Assembly (NCBI GenBank): GCA_040756995.1
Contig: JBFLYK010000013.1
Coordinates: 62,001-126,000 of the forward strand
Direction of reading: 5' to 3'
Length of the DNA stretch: 64,000 bases
Source of the DNA: BP-133 sp040756995
Lineage (GTDB): Bacteria; Actinomycetota; Acidimicrobiia; IMCC26256; BP-133
Positions 57,401 through 64,000 of this stretch are shown in pieces. Under the pieces are notes generated by a model, which saw nothing but the letters and a program-made list of their open reading frames with translations, did not search any database and was not told where the DNA came from. A program made the translations under genes and the position numbers. How positions within the stretch are numbered: the first letter of the stretch is position 1; every line of letters starts with the position of its first letter.

Positions 57401-58923
57401 GGACCGCAGACGATCCCTTCCCGGTCGACCAAGAACCTCAGGGCGTTCTGCGCTACCAGCGGGCTTCCGTGGCACCATCCGATGACCGTTTCGACGATCG
57501 CCTCGTCGATCTTCCCCATCATCGACCGGACGAGGGCGCGGATGGCGTCGGGTCCGAGCAGGCCCGGGCGGACCACATGGTCGAACGCCGCGCCGGCCTC
57601 CGAAGTGTGCTCAGCCAGGCTTGAGTCCCGGGAAAGGAACATCAGCTGCACACCGCGGGCGATGCTTGGCGTGAGTTCGGCCAACTGCCGGATGAGTTCG
57701 GCGTCCTCGTCGCGGGCGAACTGGCAGTCGTCGACGATGATCAGAAGCGGGTGCTGTGGGGATGCCATCGCGCTCAGGGTCGACGCCAGGCGCCGAGCTG
57801 CCTCGGCGGTGCTGAGGAGCGCGTCGCCACCGTCGTTGATCCGGTCGGCGATATTCAGTGCCTGGACGAGCCGGGCGAAAAGGAAATGTGGCCGGGGTGC
57901 GACGGCGAGGTCGCTTTTCGTGTAGGCGACCCGCGCACCATGCTGTTGTTCCGCCCAGTCGGCGAATTCACGTACCAGCCGCGTCTTGCCGATACCGGCC
58001 GGGCCCTCGACCAGAACGGCCTGGGCCCGCTCGGTGAGAGCGGCATCGAACGCCGTCAGTAGCGTCGTCCATTCCTGCCGACGCGGCACGAAGGCGGCGG
58101 GCGCAAGGTCGTCGCGGACGTCATGGGCACCGACATTGATGGCCAGCCGAGCATCAGCACATGCGGCCTCCAACAACATCTCGAGGTCGTCGACCGCGGC
58201 AGCAAGATGGTGATAGCCCCGGGGCCCGGCGAACAGTCGTCCGAGCAGGTAGCGGAGGGCGACCTCTACTTCGTGCTGCTCGTAGGGCACTGGCGCTTGG
58301 CCCTCGCCCTGCAGCCGTTCGTAGGCTTTGAGCAACACCACACCGAGGGCGGCGGCGTCGGAGGGAGACGCCGCCGACACGCCCTCGGACGCGATCGTCT
58401 CGTGGTGCTTATAGTCGAGGATGTGCGACAGGCGAGACAGGCCGTAGTCGACCAACGCCACATCGTCCGGCCTGACGAAGAGGTTGGACGCTTTGATATT
58501 CCCGTGCAGCACACCGACCGAGTCAAGAACGGACAGCGCCCGTACGGCGCCGAGCGCGACCGCGATGAAGCCGGCCAGCCCTGGCCGATCCTGCCGGCCG
58601 GGCGTCCATGCTGAGAGCGGTGAACCGGCGACATAGAGCCGGGCGAGAAAGGCCACTCGCCCGCCCATGTGCAACTCCAGCGCCGGAACGTCGTTGCGTT
58701 CCTGCCCGTCTTTCGTCAAGTGCCGGCGGGCCTCATCGAAGTAGTCGACGGTCTCGTCGTCGATCCATGTGGCCGGCATCACCCGCACCAGCACCGGGCG
58801 GCCGCTGACGAGGTCGTCGGCGATCAGCACGCCGGCTTGGCGACCGCGAGCCAGTACCTGCTTCACCCGAAATCGTTCCGGGATTCGCTCCCAGTCCGGA
58901 TCGGCCGGGTGCTCCGTCACCAC
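54460..58923 (-). CDS. Giant pseudokinase-ATPase-TPR-histidine kinase
   Basis: A 1487-residue cytoplasmic signalling protein. Order: protein-kinase-like domain (about 15-280), AAA/STAND ATPase with Walker A GPAGIGKT (about 304-312) and Walker B LLIIVDDCQFA, a helical TPR region (about 600-1000), a GAF-like part (about 1090-1240), HisKA_3 with H1281 (AELHDEVGQRLSALL) and HATPase (CFRIIQEALTNVIKHAG, DDGKGFKANERADGFGLTGM). In the kinase-like part the catalytic loop reads H140-G-N142-I-K-A-S-N and the VAIK Lys position is Arg (VLVRVMP), so phosphotransfer is unlikely. Tandem GTGs at 58923/58920 start just after the permease stop. It should phosphorylate the next regulator. Confidence 0.8.
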   Translation of the reverse strand: MVTEHPADPDWERIPERFRVKQVLARGRQAGVLIADDLVSGRPVLVRVMPATWIDDETVDYFDEARRHLTKDGQERNDVPALELHMGGRVAFLARLYVAGSPLSAWTPGRQDRPGLAGFIAVALGAVRALSVLDSVGVLHGNIKASNLFVRPDDVALVDYGLSRLSHILDYKHHETIASEGVSAASPSDAAALGVVLLKAYERLQGEGQAPVPYEQHEVEVALRYLLGRLFAGPRGYHHLAAAVDDLEMLLEAACADARLAINVGAHDVRDDLAPAAFVPRRQEWTTLLTAFDAALTERAQAVLVEGPAGIGKTRLVREFADWAEQQHGARVAYTKSDLAVAPRPHFLFARLVQALNIADRINDGGDALLSTAEAARRLASTLSAMASPQHPLLIIVDDCQFARDEDAELIRQLAELTPSIARGVQLMFLSRDSSLAEHTSEAGAAFDHVVRPGLLGPDAIRALVRSMMGKIDEAIVETVIGWCHGSPLVAQNALRFLVDREGIVCGPSGWKQHRELPLPPAVLTEIVRSLPPQADAVLAVAAVTGYRGRLDIVARAAGIPEPSCGQILVELARRGLLSISWEDGADGGSAAEYSFTHDTVRELVRSDLGREPTRELHRAVARAMIDVGHLDDFDLAFHLASAGDIDAAHDHAVRAARAARRRYSLGTAQRYFEIALRAHEDGDLLRELGEVHMLSGSYVEAHRVFSRALTKAEEPFRVAQTLRLVGETYFKMGALEEAEDHFVRALQVLGEEIPRAPKAFAIALAREVITLWTQRNQAGGRRDAGDADLLKAAIFANLTYCLFFHNSLQAAWAQARQMALTGACDDHDPLRAHAYATHAVVCAAMLGLGRRATRYGERAVAARTAAGDPWGEAHAFHLYGVALLAARRYERSIDLLTRAIERFDRTADRWEAHTARWHRAIALYQTGARDAAYADAVAVWESARVIGDRQGAAIAATIQTLACDGVVESDPADPDLGDPYDVQRTVTLLLGRAIRDLAGERLNDAALALDDAIAEIRRGSLVNSYVAPVFSWRSTVARWQAETAPAGSVVARRLAGKALRHTAVACLAGALYPNERHHVRFEVRRLPSAIAHAFMPDRRHRWRQTPPPALGTRFPSQAGWETGPSEMEGRERNARATTDAAIDALAAITCAEHTALVELPYASATDVRVVCGSLRDDDLRWLASTGRLHCTRDMTCVRFGTRPPRLATFLLLPMSGRVSALLIAQREGPIPFSYAEQAGARIIRDTTQRLREVSDFTDVNAASSIIREELFRTRLAAELHDEVGQRLSALLMESRRLERFLGEGRFESVREAASSIREQLSECNRAVRDLVYETSPPTISQFGLPAALRDLVERMQSQTTVTIDYSVDTAHSDVELSFENLPRTIEITCFRIIQEALTNVIKHAGAEHCTVTLTLAESTLSATIEDDGKGFKANERADGFGLTGMRERSSAAGGTITIVGSPGEGTVVHVVLPLLRGDTDRADDLV

Positions 58924-58924
58924 C

Positions 58925-61399
58925 TCAGGCCCCGGAAAGGCTTTCCAGCAGCCCGCCGAACGGTGTGCGCACCGCGAACCGGTCGTCGAAGCTCGTTGCC
59001 GCCAGAAGCCTGCGCACCGCCGTGTCGTTCGGATCACGGGACCGTGTGAGGATGACGATCCCTTCGGTTGGGACCTGCAGATCCCAGAACGTATAGCCGC
59101 TGGCGTTCGTCGAGCGAATCCATTGGGCGTCGGCACCTCCGACGCGCCGGTGTCCACGGCCAAGGATGCGGCCGGAGTTGAGGTTGGCCAGCCGCTCGGT
59201 GTCCACCGGCCCGGCCTCGATCTCGATCACGGTGTCGAGATCGTCGCGGCGGCCGACGCCGATGACCGCCCGACGCGCGTTGGTCTCCACGATCTGCGCC
59301 GGCGCCTCGACAACCATGCGCAGCGTGCCCCAACGGAGAACGGGTGGCTGCGCGTCGGCCTTCGTGGCCGTCAGCCCGAGGACCAGCGGGATGGCCAGCA
59401 ATCCGGCGCTGGCGCCAGCCAGCTGCGCAGCTCGCCTCCACCGACGTCGGCGACGGCGGAGCGGCGCCAGAACCGCCAGTGCCGCGAACAGGGCGAGGGG
59501 AACGCCAACGGCGACCAGGAGCAGCCACAGAGCGCCGGAGCTCGAGAGGCGTAACGCTTCCTCGCCGCTGACCGCCGGATCGTGTGCCGCGGGAAGCGGT
59601 TTGCCCATTGCGCCGTATAGCAGTTGGCGGACCCAGGCAACGTTGTCGCCGCGGAACCGGGCGTTGGACACCGTGTCAGCGTCACCCACAACCGTCAGGG
59701 TACCGGGCCGTCCGCCTTCGCCCGCTTCCCTGGTCAGGCCGAGCGGAACCGGCGCCTCCGGCGAGCCTGGCTCGGCGGAAACGGAAGAGGGACCTGCCAC
59801 CAGCACCGGCTTGCCACCGTTCAGTCTGACCGCGGCGGCACCGTCGCCAGTGACTCCCTTGCCTTCCGCCGTCAGCGCCAGGACCACCTCTGAGCCGGGC
59901 GCGACCCGTTGGGCCTCGTCCATGACCCGTTCGCCCGAGACGATCGCACCGAGCGGGGCCAGGACCGGGTGCAGCAGGGGCTGACTTCCCGGTTCGGCGA
60001 ACACGACGACTGCCCCGCCGTCCTGATGATATCGGAGGAGACTATCAGCCCACTCTTGAGCCAGCGGGCGGGTGGGGCCCAGTTCGACCACCGCCGCGCA
60101 CGGTGCGAGCCCGGCGCTGGTCGGCTGGAGCAGCGGGATGGCCTGGAAACCCTCCCGCTCCAGAAACTCCCTCAAGCGGCGCGCTCCTGCGGGCGTGTCG
60201 CCGTCGTCGAGGGACCGTTCCCCGGCGAAGACGGGGAAGCAGACAGTGCCCTGCGACCCCGAACCCAGCCGGTTGAGCGCATCGGCCAGGTTGACCTCGT
60301 CGGCCGACGTCACGATCAGCTCCGTCTTTCCCCGCGACACGACGATGCCACCCGCGTCGTCGAGTCCCCACGCTTCAAGCCGGGTCGCGACCGTCTCGGG
60401 GCTCACCGTCCGCACCGCGATCCGCCCGTTCTCCCGGTGGAGCGCCGCCAGGAGTCGCTCCGCCGCCCGGCGGGCCGGCTGACCACGCCGGTAGACGGCG
60501 GTCACCGTGGTATCGGATTTGACTGCCGCCGCTGCCCGGCGGGCGTCCCGACCTAGGGTGAACTGCGAACCCGGGCTCACATCGAGCGAGAGCCCTGTGA
60601 ACCCGACGCCGACGGCCAGTCCGAAGCTCACCGCCACGGCGACGGCCCCCGCCCCCACGAACCGGGCCCGGCCCCGCAGGCCGCTCGCGCCCTTGCGCAG
60701 CTCGAGTACGAGCCAGGCGCCGGCCAGAGCACTCAGCACGTGGGCGACGACGGTGACGACGTCGCCGGCGTCGACGAAGCTCCGGAGCAGGTTGAAGAGC
60801 CCAGGTCGGGGCGTGACGATCTCCGGTACCCAAGATTGCAGTTGGGGTGGCAGATCTCCGGCCAGCCAACCGGCGATGACGACTCCCACGGCCACTGCCG
60901 GCGCCAACCATCCTCGGGCAACCACCAGCCCGATCGCCGTCCCGATGGCGATCCCCCAAGCGAGCGACAGCGTCAACCCCAGATACGACCCGACAAGCTC
61001 ACGGCCCGGGGCGGCATCGACAAAGGCCATGGCGACCGGCAGCATTGCGGTGGCCAGGAGCGGCATCCCGCCCAACGCCAACCCGGCGAGGAATTTCTGC
61101 CCGACGTATTCGGCTGGGGCGATACCCTCGGCGGCCAGCACCTCGTAATGCCCGTCACGAATGTCGGCGGCACTGCTTCCACAGGCGATCAGCGCACCGA
61201 CGACCGCCAACGGGAAGGCCAGCGCGCTATACACGGGCCCGAGTTCGGACCGGCGAGGTATGGTCACGAGGCTGGCCACGACGTAGCCGACGAGTACCAG
61301 GAAGCCACAGCCCAACAGCCAGAAGACCGGCGCACGCGACTTCCCGGATAGCTCCGAACGTAGAAGGGCGACCACCCGGTGCCCTCTCCTAAGCCGCAT
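58925..61399 (-). CDS. ABC-2-type permease fused to a GldG-like auxiliary domain
   Basis: An 824-residue membrane protein. The N-terminal third has six transmembrane helices (VFWLLGCGFLVLVGYVVASL, YSALAFPLAVVGALIACGSS, and others to about 275) like ABC-2/GldF permeases. The middle (about 285-600) is a soluble domain like GldG/ABC_transp_aux (TVTAVYRRGQPARRAAERLL, VVVSRGKTELIV, DDGDTPAGARRLREFLEREG). Two more helices follow (about 625-645, 665-685) and a C-terminal extracytoplasmic domain. Partner ATPase is encoded just upstream and overlaps. Transported substrate unknown. Confidence 0.75.
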   Translation of the reverse strand: MRLRRGHRVVALLRSELSGKSRAPVFWLLGCGFLVLVGYVVASLVTIPRRSELGPVYSALAFPLAVVGALIACGSSAADIRDGHYEVLAAEGIAPAEYVGQKFLAGLALGGMPLLATAMLPVAMAFVDAAPGRELVGSYLGLTLSLAWGIAIGTAIGLVVARGWLAPAVAVGVVIAGWLAGDLPPQLQSWVPEIVTPRPGLFNLLRSFVDAGDVVTVVAHVLSALAGAWLVLELRKGASGLRGRARFVGAGAVAVAVSFGLAVGVGFTGLSLDVSPGSQFTLGRDARRAAAAVKSDTTVTAVYRRGQPARRAAERLLAALHRENGRIAVRTVSPETVATRLEAWGLDDAGGIVVSRGKTELIVTSADEVNLADALNRLGSGSQGTVCFPVFAGERSLDDGDTPAGARRLREFLEREGFQAIPLLQPTSAGLAPCAAVVELGPTRPLAQEWADSLLRYHQDGGAVVVFAEPGSQPLLHPVLAPLGAIVSGERVMDEAQRVAPGSEVVLALTAEGKGVTGDGAAAVRLNGGKPVLVAGPSSVSAEPGSPEAPVPLGLTREAGEGGRPGTLTVVGDADTVSNARFRGDNVAWVRQLLYGAMGKPLPAAHDPAVSGEEALRLSSSGALWLLLVAVGVPLALFAALAVLAPLRRRRRRWRRAAQLAGASAGLLAIPLVLGLTATKADAQPPVLRWGTLRMVVEAPAQIVETNARRAVIGVGRRDDLDTVIEIEAGPVDTERLANLNSGRILGRGHRRVGGADAQWIRSTNASGYTFWDLQVPTEGIVILTRSRDPNDTAVRRLLAATSFDDRFAVRTPFGGLLESLSGA

Positions 61400-62258
61400 G
61401 ACGCACCTGCGTCAGGAACGGGACGTGGCTGGCCGCACCAACGCCGTCGATGCCCTCCCGGCGCAGACGATCGACCATCCATCCCGGGTCAGCCTCGGAC
61501 AGGAGCGCCTCGAAGCCGCGGTCCGACGACCGCCAGGCGACAAGACACCCGTCGGCGACCGCGGATTCGAGAATCTGTGGCGCGACATCGGCCTCGAAGG
61601 TGGCCACCATCAGAGAACCGGTGCGCTCGTCCGCCTCGGCCGTCGGGCCATCGAAGACGACCCGACCTCCCCAAACGAGCACGGTCCGGGGGATGTCGGC
61701 GGCCTCCTCCAGGGTGTGCAAGGTGAGCGCGGTGGCCCGCTTCTTTGCTGCGTTGCCCAGGACGACCCCCCACAGGTCGTCCCGCCACTCGCGGTCCAGG
61801 CCGCTCAGCGGCTCGTCGAGCAGGAGCAGTGGCGGGTTCCCGAGGAAGGCCCGCACGAGGGCCACCCGGCGCCGCTGCCCGCGGGAGAGCGCGCCGCAGC
61901 GGACATCGGCGTCACCGACGCCCCAGCGTTCGGCCATGGCCTGCACCGTCCGGCGCGGTACGCCCCGGAGGGCGCCGAAGGTTGCCAGATAGTCCCCCAC
62001 TGTCTGCTCCGCCTGAAGCCGCGGCTCCTCCTCGCTCCACCCGAGGGTCGCCGCCGGCGCCCGCCACACCCGACCGGAGGCCGGCCGGAGGACGCCGGCG
62101 GCGAGCCGCAACAACGTCGACTTGCCACAGCCGTTGGGGCCGACGAGCGCGACGACCTCGCCGGGCGCCAACCGCAGTGACGCCTGCCAGATACCCGCGC
62201 GCCGGGGGAAGACACGGCGGACGTTCTCCAACTCGAGGAGCGGCGACGATGACATCAC
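61389..62258 (-). CDS. ABC transporter ATP-binding protein
   Basis: A 289-residue ATPase. Walker A VGPNGCGKST (about 39-48), Q-loop WSEEEPRLQAEQTVGDYLAT, signature ALSRGQRRRVALVRAFL, Walker B LLLLDEPLSGLD, H-loop TLHTLEEAADI. The signature replaces Gly with Arg (LSRGQ), found in several ABC-2-type exporters. C-terminal 75 residues form a regulatory extension. It overlaps the secreted-protein gene upstream and the permease downstream. Confidence 0.88.
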   Translation of the reverse strand: MMSSSPLLELENVRRVFPRRAGIWQASLRLAPGEVVALVGPNGCGKSTLLRLAAGVLRPASGRVWRAPAATLGWSEEEPRLQAEQTVGDYLATFGALRGVPRRTVQAMAERWGVGDADVRCGALSRGQRRRVALVRAFLGNPPLLLLDEPLSGLDREWRDDLWGVVLGNAAKKRATALTLHTLEEAADIPRTVLVWGGRVVFDGPTAEADERTGSLMVATFEADVAPQILESAVADGCLVAWRSSDRGFEALLSEADPGWMVDRLRREGIDGVGAASHVPFLTQVRHAA

Positions 62259-63973
62259 CCGAGCAGCCGCTGCAGAACTCGACGCCCGACGACGAGGGCC
62301 ATGCCGCCCATGGCGAGCGCGGCGGCCAGCAAGCCACCGTAGAGCGACCGGACCTTGCTCGACGCGGCAGCCCAGTTCACCTCGCCCGACAAGGGCGGGG
62401 CGGCCGCCTGCACCGTCGAACCTCCTCCGGCGCTCCCGCCGCCAGTCCCGCCGGGATGGCCGGCTTCACTGCCGGATGCGGACATGGTCGGCCCGCTACC
62501 GGCGAACTCCCCGCTGCCCGAATCACGCAAGGTCTCGCTGGCAGTGGAGGACGGCGTCAAGGCGGCTTCGCCGGTGCTTGGCGCCTCGCCGGCTGGACGG
62601 AGGCCGGGCATCAATCCGCCGGCACCGAAGGTCGGCCCCTGCGAGTCGCCGCCGGCCGGCACGATCCCGCTGAGATCGCCCAGCGCGTCGGCGCCGCCGG
62701 GTGCAGCGGATTCACCGAACGACTCGATGATTCCGACGAAGACGGAGGCATCGACGAACCCGAAGTCAATCTGGTAGGTCTGCGGGCGATCCGGCCGATT
62801 GAAGGTGATCCGCAGCGCCGCACCGGATGCGGCAGCCGTGGCACCGCTGTCGGTGAGTTCGTCCCGTGGCACCAGCGGCGCGACCGATACTGACAGGCCG
62901 GCCGACTTCAGCGCCGAGTTGACCTGGTCCTGGGCGGCCTGACGCTGCTTGGCCGACATCCCCTCCGTGCCCGCGACCGACACGCCACTGCTGGCGATGA
63001 CGACAGGAATGCCGCCGACCCGGGCCCCGGTAATCGCCGGCTCGAATTTCGTGGAGCGCCCTTCCTTGGTGCCGTTGCTCTGCACCGTCATCCTGCTGGC
63101 CAGCTGTTCCACCTGGAGGACGCCGCCCACGTCGAGGCCGCCGAGCGCCGAGTAGAGTTCGGCGACGACGGTCTTGTCGGCCCGCTTCAACTGGGTAGAG
63201 GACACTACGGCGTCGGCCGACCAAATCCCCGGCGAGCCGATACGGCCGCCGGCGGCTAGGGCCCGGCCTTGGCCGTCACCCCCCACGGAGGTCTCGAACG
63301 TCCCCCACCGGCTCTCGTCGGATTGTCCAGCCACTGCGATCGGGCGGGTGTCGCTGGTCGGCCCGGTCGGGTAGTTGGACTGCGAGTACGCCGGGTGCGG
63401 GATCAGAGTCCCTCCGAACAGCCCGAGCCCGCTCCACATCAGGGTGGCGGGAATGGCACCCGGGCTGACATGGGCGATCGCCGTTCCGTATCCGTTGGCC
63501 GCGTCGACCTTCGCCTCAGGGCCGGCGTCGACCTCGAGGGGCACCTGCGCCAGCATCCGGGTCGGGACGGCCCGCACCGACGATGAGTAGTTGATCGTGT
63601 CTTCGGCGAGCGGGCCATGGCCGGAAGCACCTCCGGGGGCCACCTCGTCCTTCGGTGGCGCTCCGAGGTGGCCGAACGTGCCCCCGAGGCCGAGCCCTGG
63701 TGCGTGGTCGTGGAAGGCCTGTCCGCCCGCCTGCATGAGGGGCAGCAGGGTAGGGTTCAGGATCGGCGAGAATCCCTTCGAGCCGGCCTCAGCCGATTTC
63801 AGGACGCCACCGTAGATGGGGCCGGCATTGTTGACGCTGTCAGCCACCGGGGGAACCACGTTCTGGGCCAGCGGCCCCGTGTACTCCGGATAGCCCAGGA
63901 TCGTGAGCGGTAGCCCGACGCCGACACCGACGGCGGTACCGAGGAGCGCCGGTCCGGCCTGAGCGTCCCGCAT
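62255..63973 (-). CDS. Large secreted anchored protein, start possibly beyond window
   Basis: At least 572 residues. N-terminal hydrophobic segment (ALLGTAVGVGVGLPLTILGY) resembling a signal peptide, an extracytoplasmic domain of about 350 residues (IAVAGQSDESRWGTFETSVG, SGVSVAGTEGMSAKQRQAAQ, LRITFNRPDRPQTYQIDFGF), a Ser/Gly/Pro-rich linker, and a C-terminal transmembrane helix with basic tail. The open frame continues to the window edge (64000) without a stop, so ATG at 63973 may not be the true start. Its layout parallels the protein at 47611. Operon with ABC genes downstream. Confidence 0.6.
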   Translation of the reverse strand: MRDAQAGPALLGTAVGVGVGLPLTILGYPEYTGPLAQNVVPPVADSVNNAGPIYGGVLKSAEAGSKGFSPILNPTLLPLMQAGGQAFHDHAPGLGLGGTFGHLGAPPKDEVAPGGASGHGPLAEDTINYSSSVRAVPTRMLAQVPLEVDAGPEAKVDAANGYGTAIAHVSPGAIPATLMWSGLGLFGGTLIPHPAYSQSNYPTGPTSDTRPIAVAGQSDESRWGTFETSVGGDGQGRALAAGGRIGSPGIWSADAVVSSTQLKRADKTVVAELYSALGGLDVGGVLQVEQLASRMTVQSNGTKEGRSTKFEPAITGARVGGIPVVIASSGVSVAGTEGMSAKQRQAAQDQVNSALKSAGLSVSVAPLVPRDELTDSGATAAASGAALRITFNRPDRPQTYQIDFGFVDASVFVGIIESFGESAAPGGADALGDLSGIVPAGGDSQGPTFGAGGLMPGLRPAGEAPSTGEAALTPSSTASETLRDSGSGEFAGSGPTMSASGSEAGHPGGTGGGSAGGGSTVQAAAPPLSGEVNWAAASSKVRSLYGGLLAAALAMGGMALVVGRRVLQRLLG

Positions 63974-64000
63974 CAGACGCCCGATTCCGACGATGCCCTC

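Overview
The window is high-GC DNA (host genes look close to 70% G+C by eye) from an actinobacterium. Supporting signs are GTG/TTG starts, a DevR/DevS (DosR/DosS-like) two-component pair, several universal-stress and split-barrel flavin (PPOX-like) proteins, NarL-type regulators and apparently leaderless promoters. A little-studied class such as Acidimicrobiia would fit, but that placement is inference.

Region by region. 1-14.8 kb is a stress/redox/dormancy block: a Crp-type regulator (cut by the window edge), MBL hydrolase, GNAT, a lone cNMP-binding protein, an MDR alcohol dehydrogenase, Usp proteins, a secreted HNH nuclease, a VapBC toxin-antitoxin pair, a CPBP protease, three PPOX-like proteins, DevR/DevS, and a multicopper oxidase with a fused N-terminal cupredoxin. 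A recurring GGGACnTTCGnCnCT motif lies upstream of several of these genes and resembles a DosR box. 15-19.4 kb holds two secreted calcium-binding repeat proteins (thrombospondin type-3 and RTX) and three small envelope proteins.

19.48-35.44 kb is an integrated siphovirus-type prophage of about 15.9 kb with lower G+C, bounded by a 49-bp imperfect direct repeat that looks like a tRNA 3' half. Leftward genes: Endo VII-like nuclease, RepA-like ATPase, RHH protein, small proteins. A roughly 1-kb AT-richer control region is packed with palindromes and three tandem stem-loops with covarying arms. Rightward genes: HNH, terminase, head, connector, tail, tape measure, minor tail and collar. A leftward tyrosine integrase closes the element. 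Most of the portal gene is missing, the collar gene is frameshifted, and no endolysin or repressor is recognisable, so it is probably defective.

35.44-39.8 kb is a second, host-like GC integrative element abutting the prophage: a tyrosine integrase, a relaxase-like fragment, a ParA-like ATPase, an unknown protein and a prim-pol. It is followed by a MerR-family pseudogene.

40.5-49.4 kb is one long rightward cluster: a ferritin-like diiron protein, SCP2-like protein, 2x[4Fe-4S] ferredoxin, a complete branched-chain-type (Liv) ABC transporter and two membrane-anchored proteins. This suggests uptake and oxidation of a hydrophobic substrate (inference).

49.4-64 kb is a signalling block. A divergent HisKA kinase / NarL regulator pair comes first, then SCP2 and secreted proteins. 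The rest is a leftward operon: a secreted anchored protein, an ABC ATPase, a permease fused to a GldG-like domain, a 1487-residue pseudokinase-ATPase-TPR-histidine kinase, and its NarL-type regulator.
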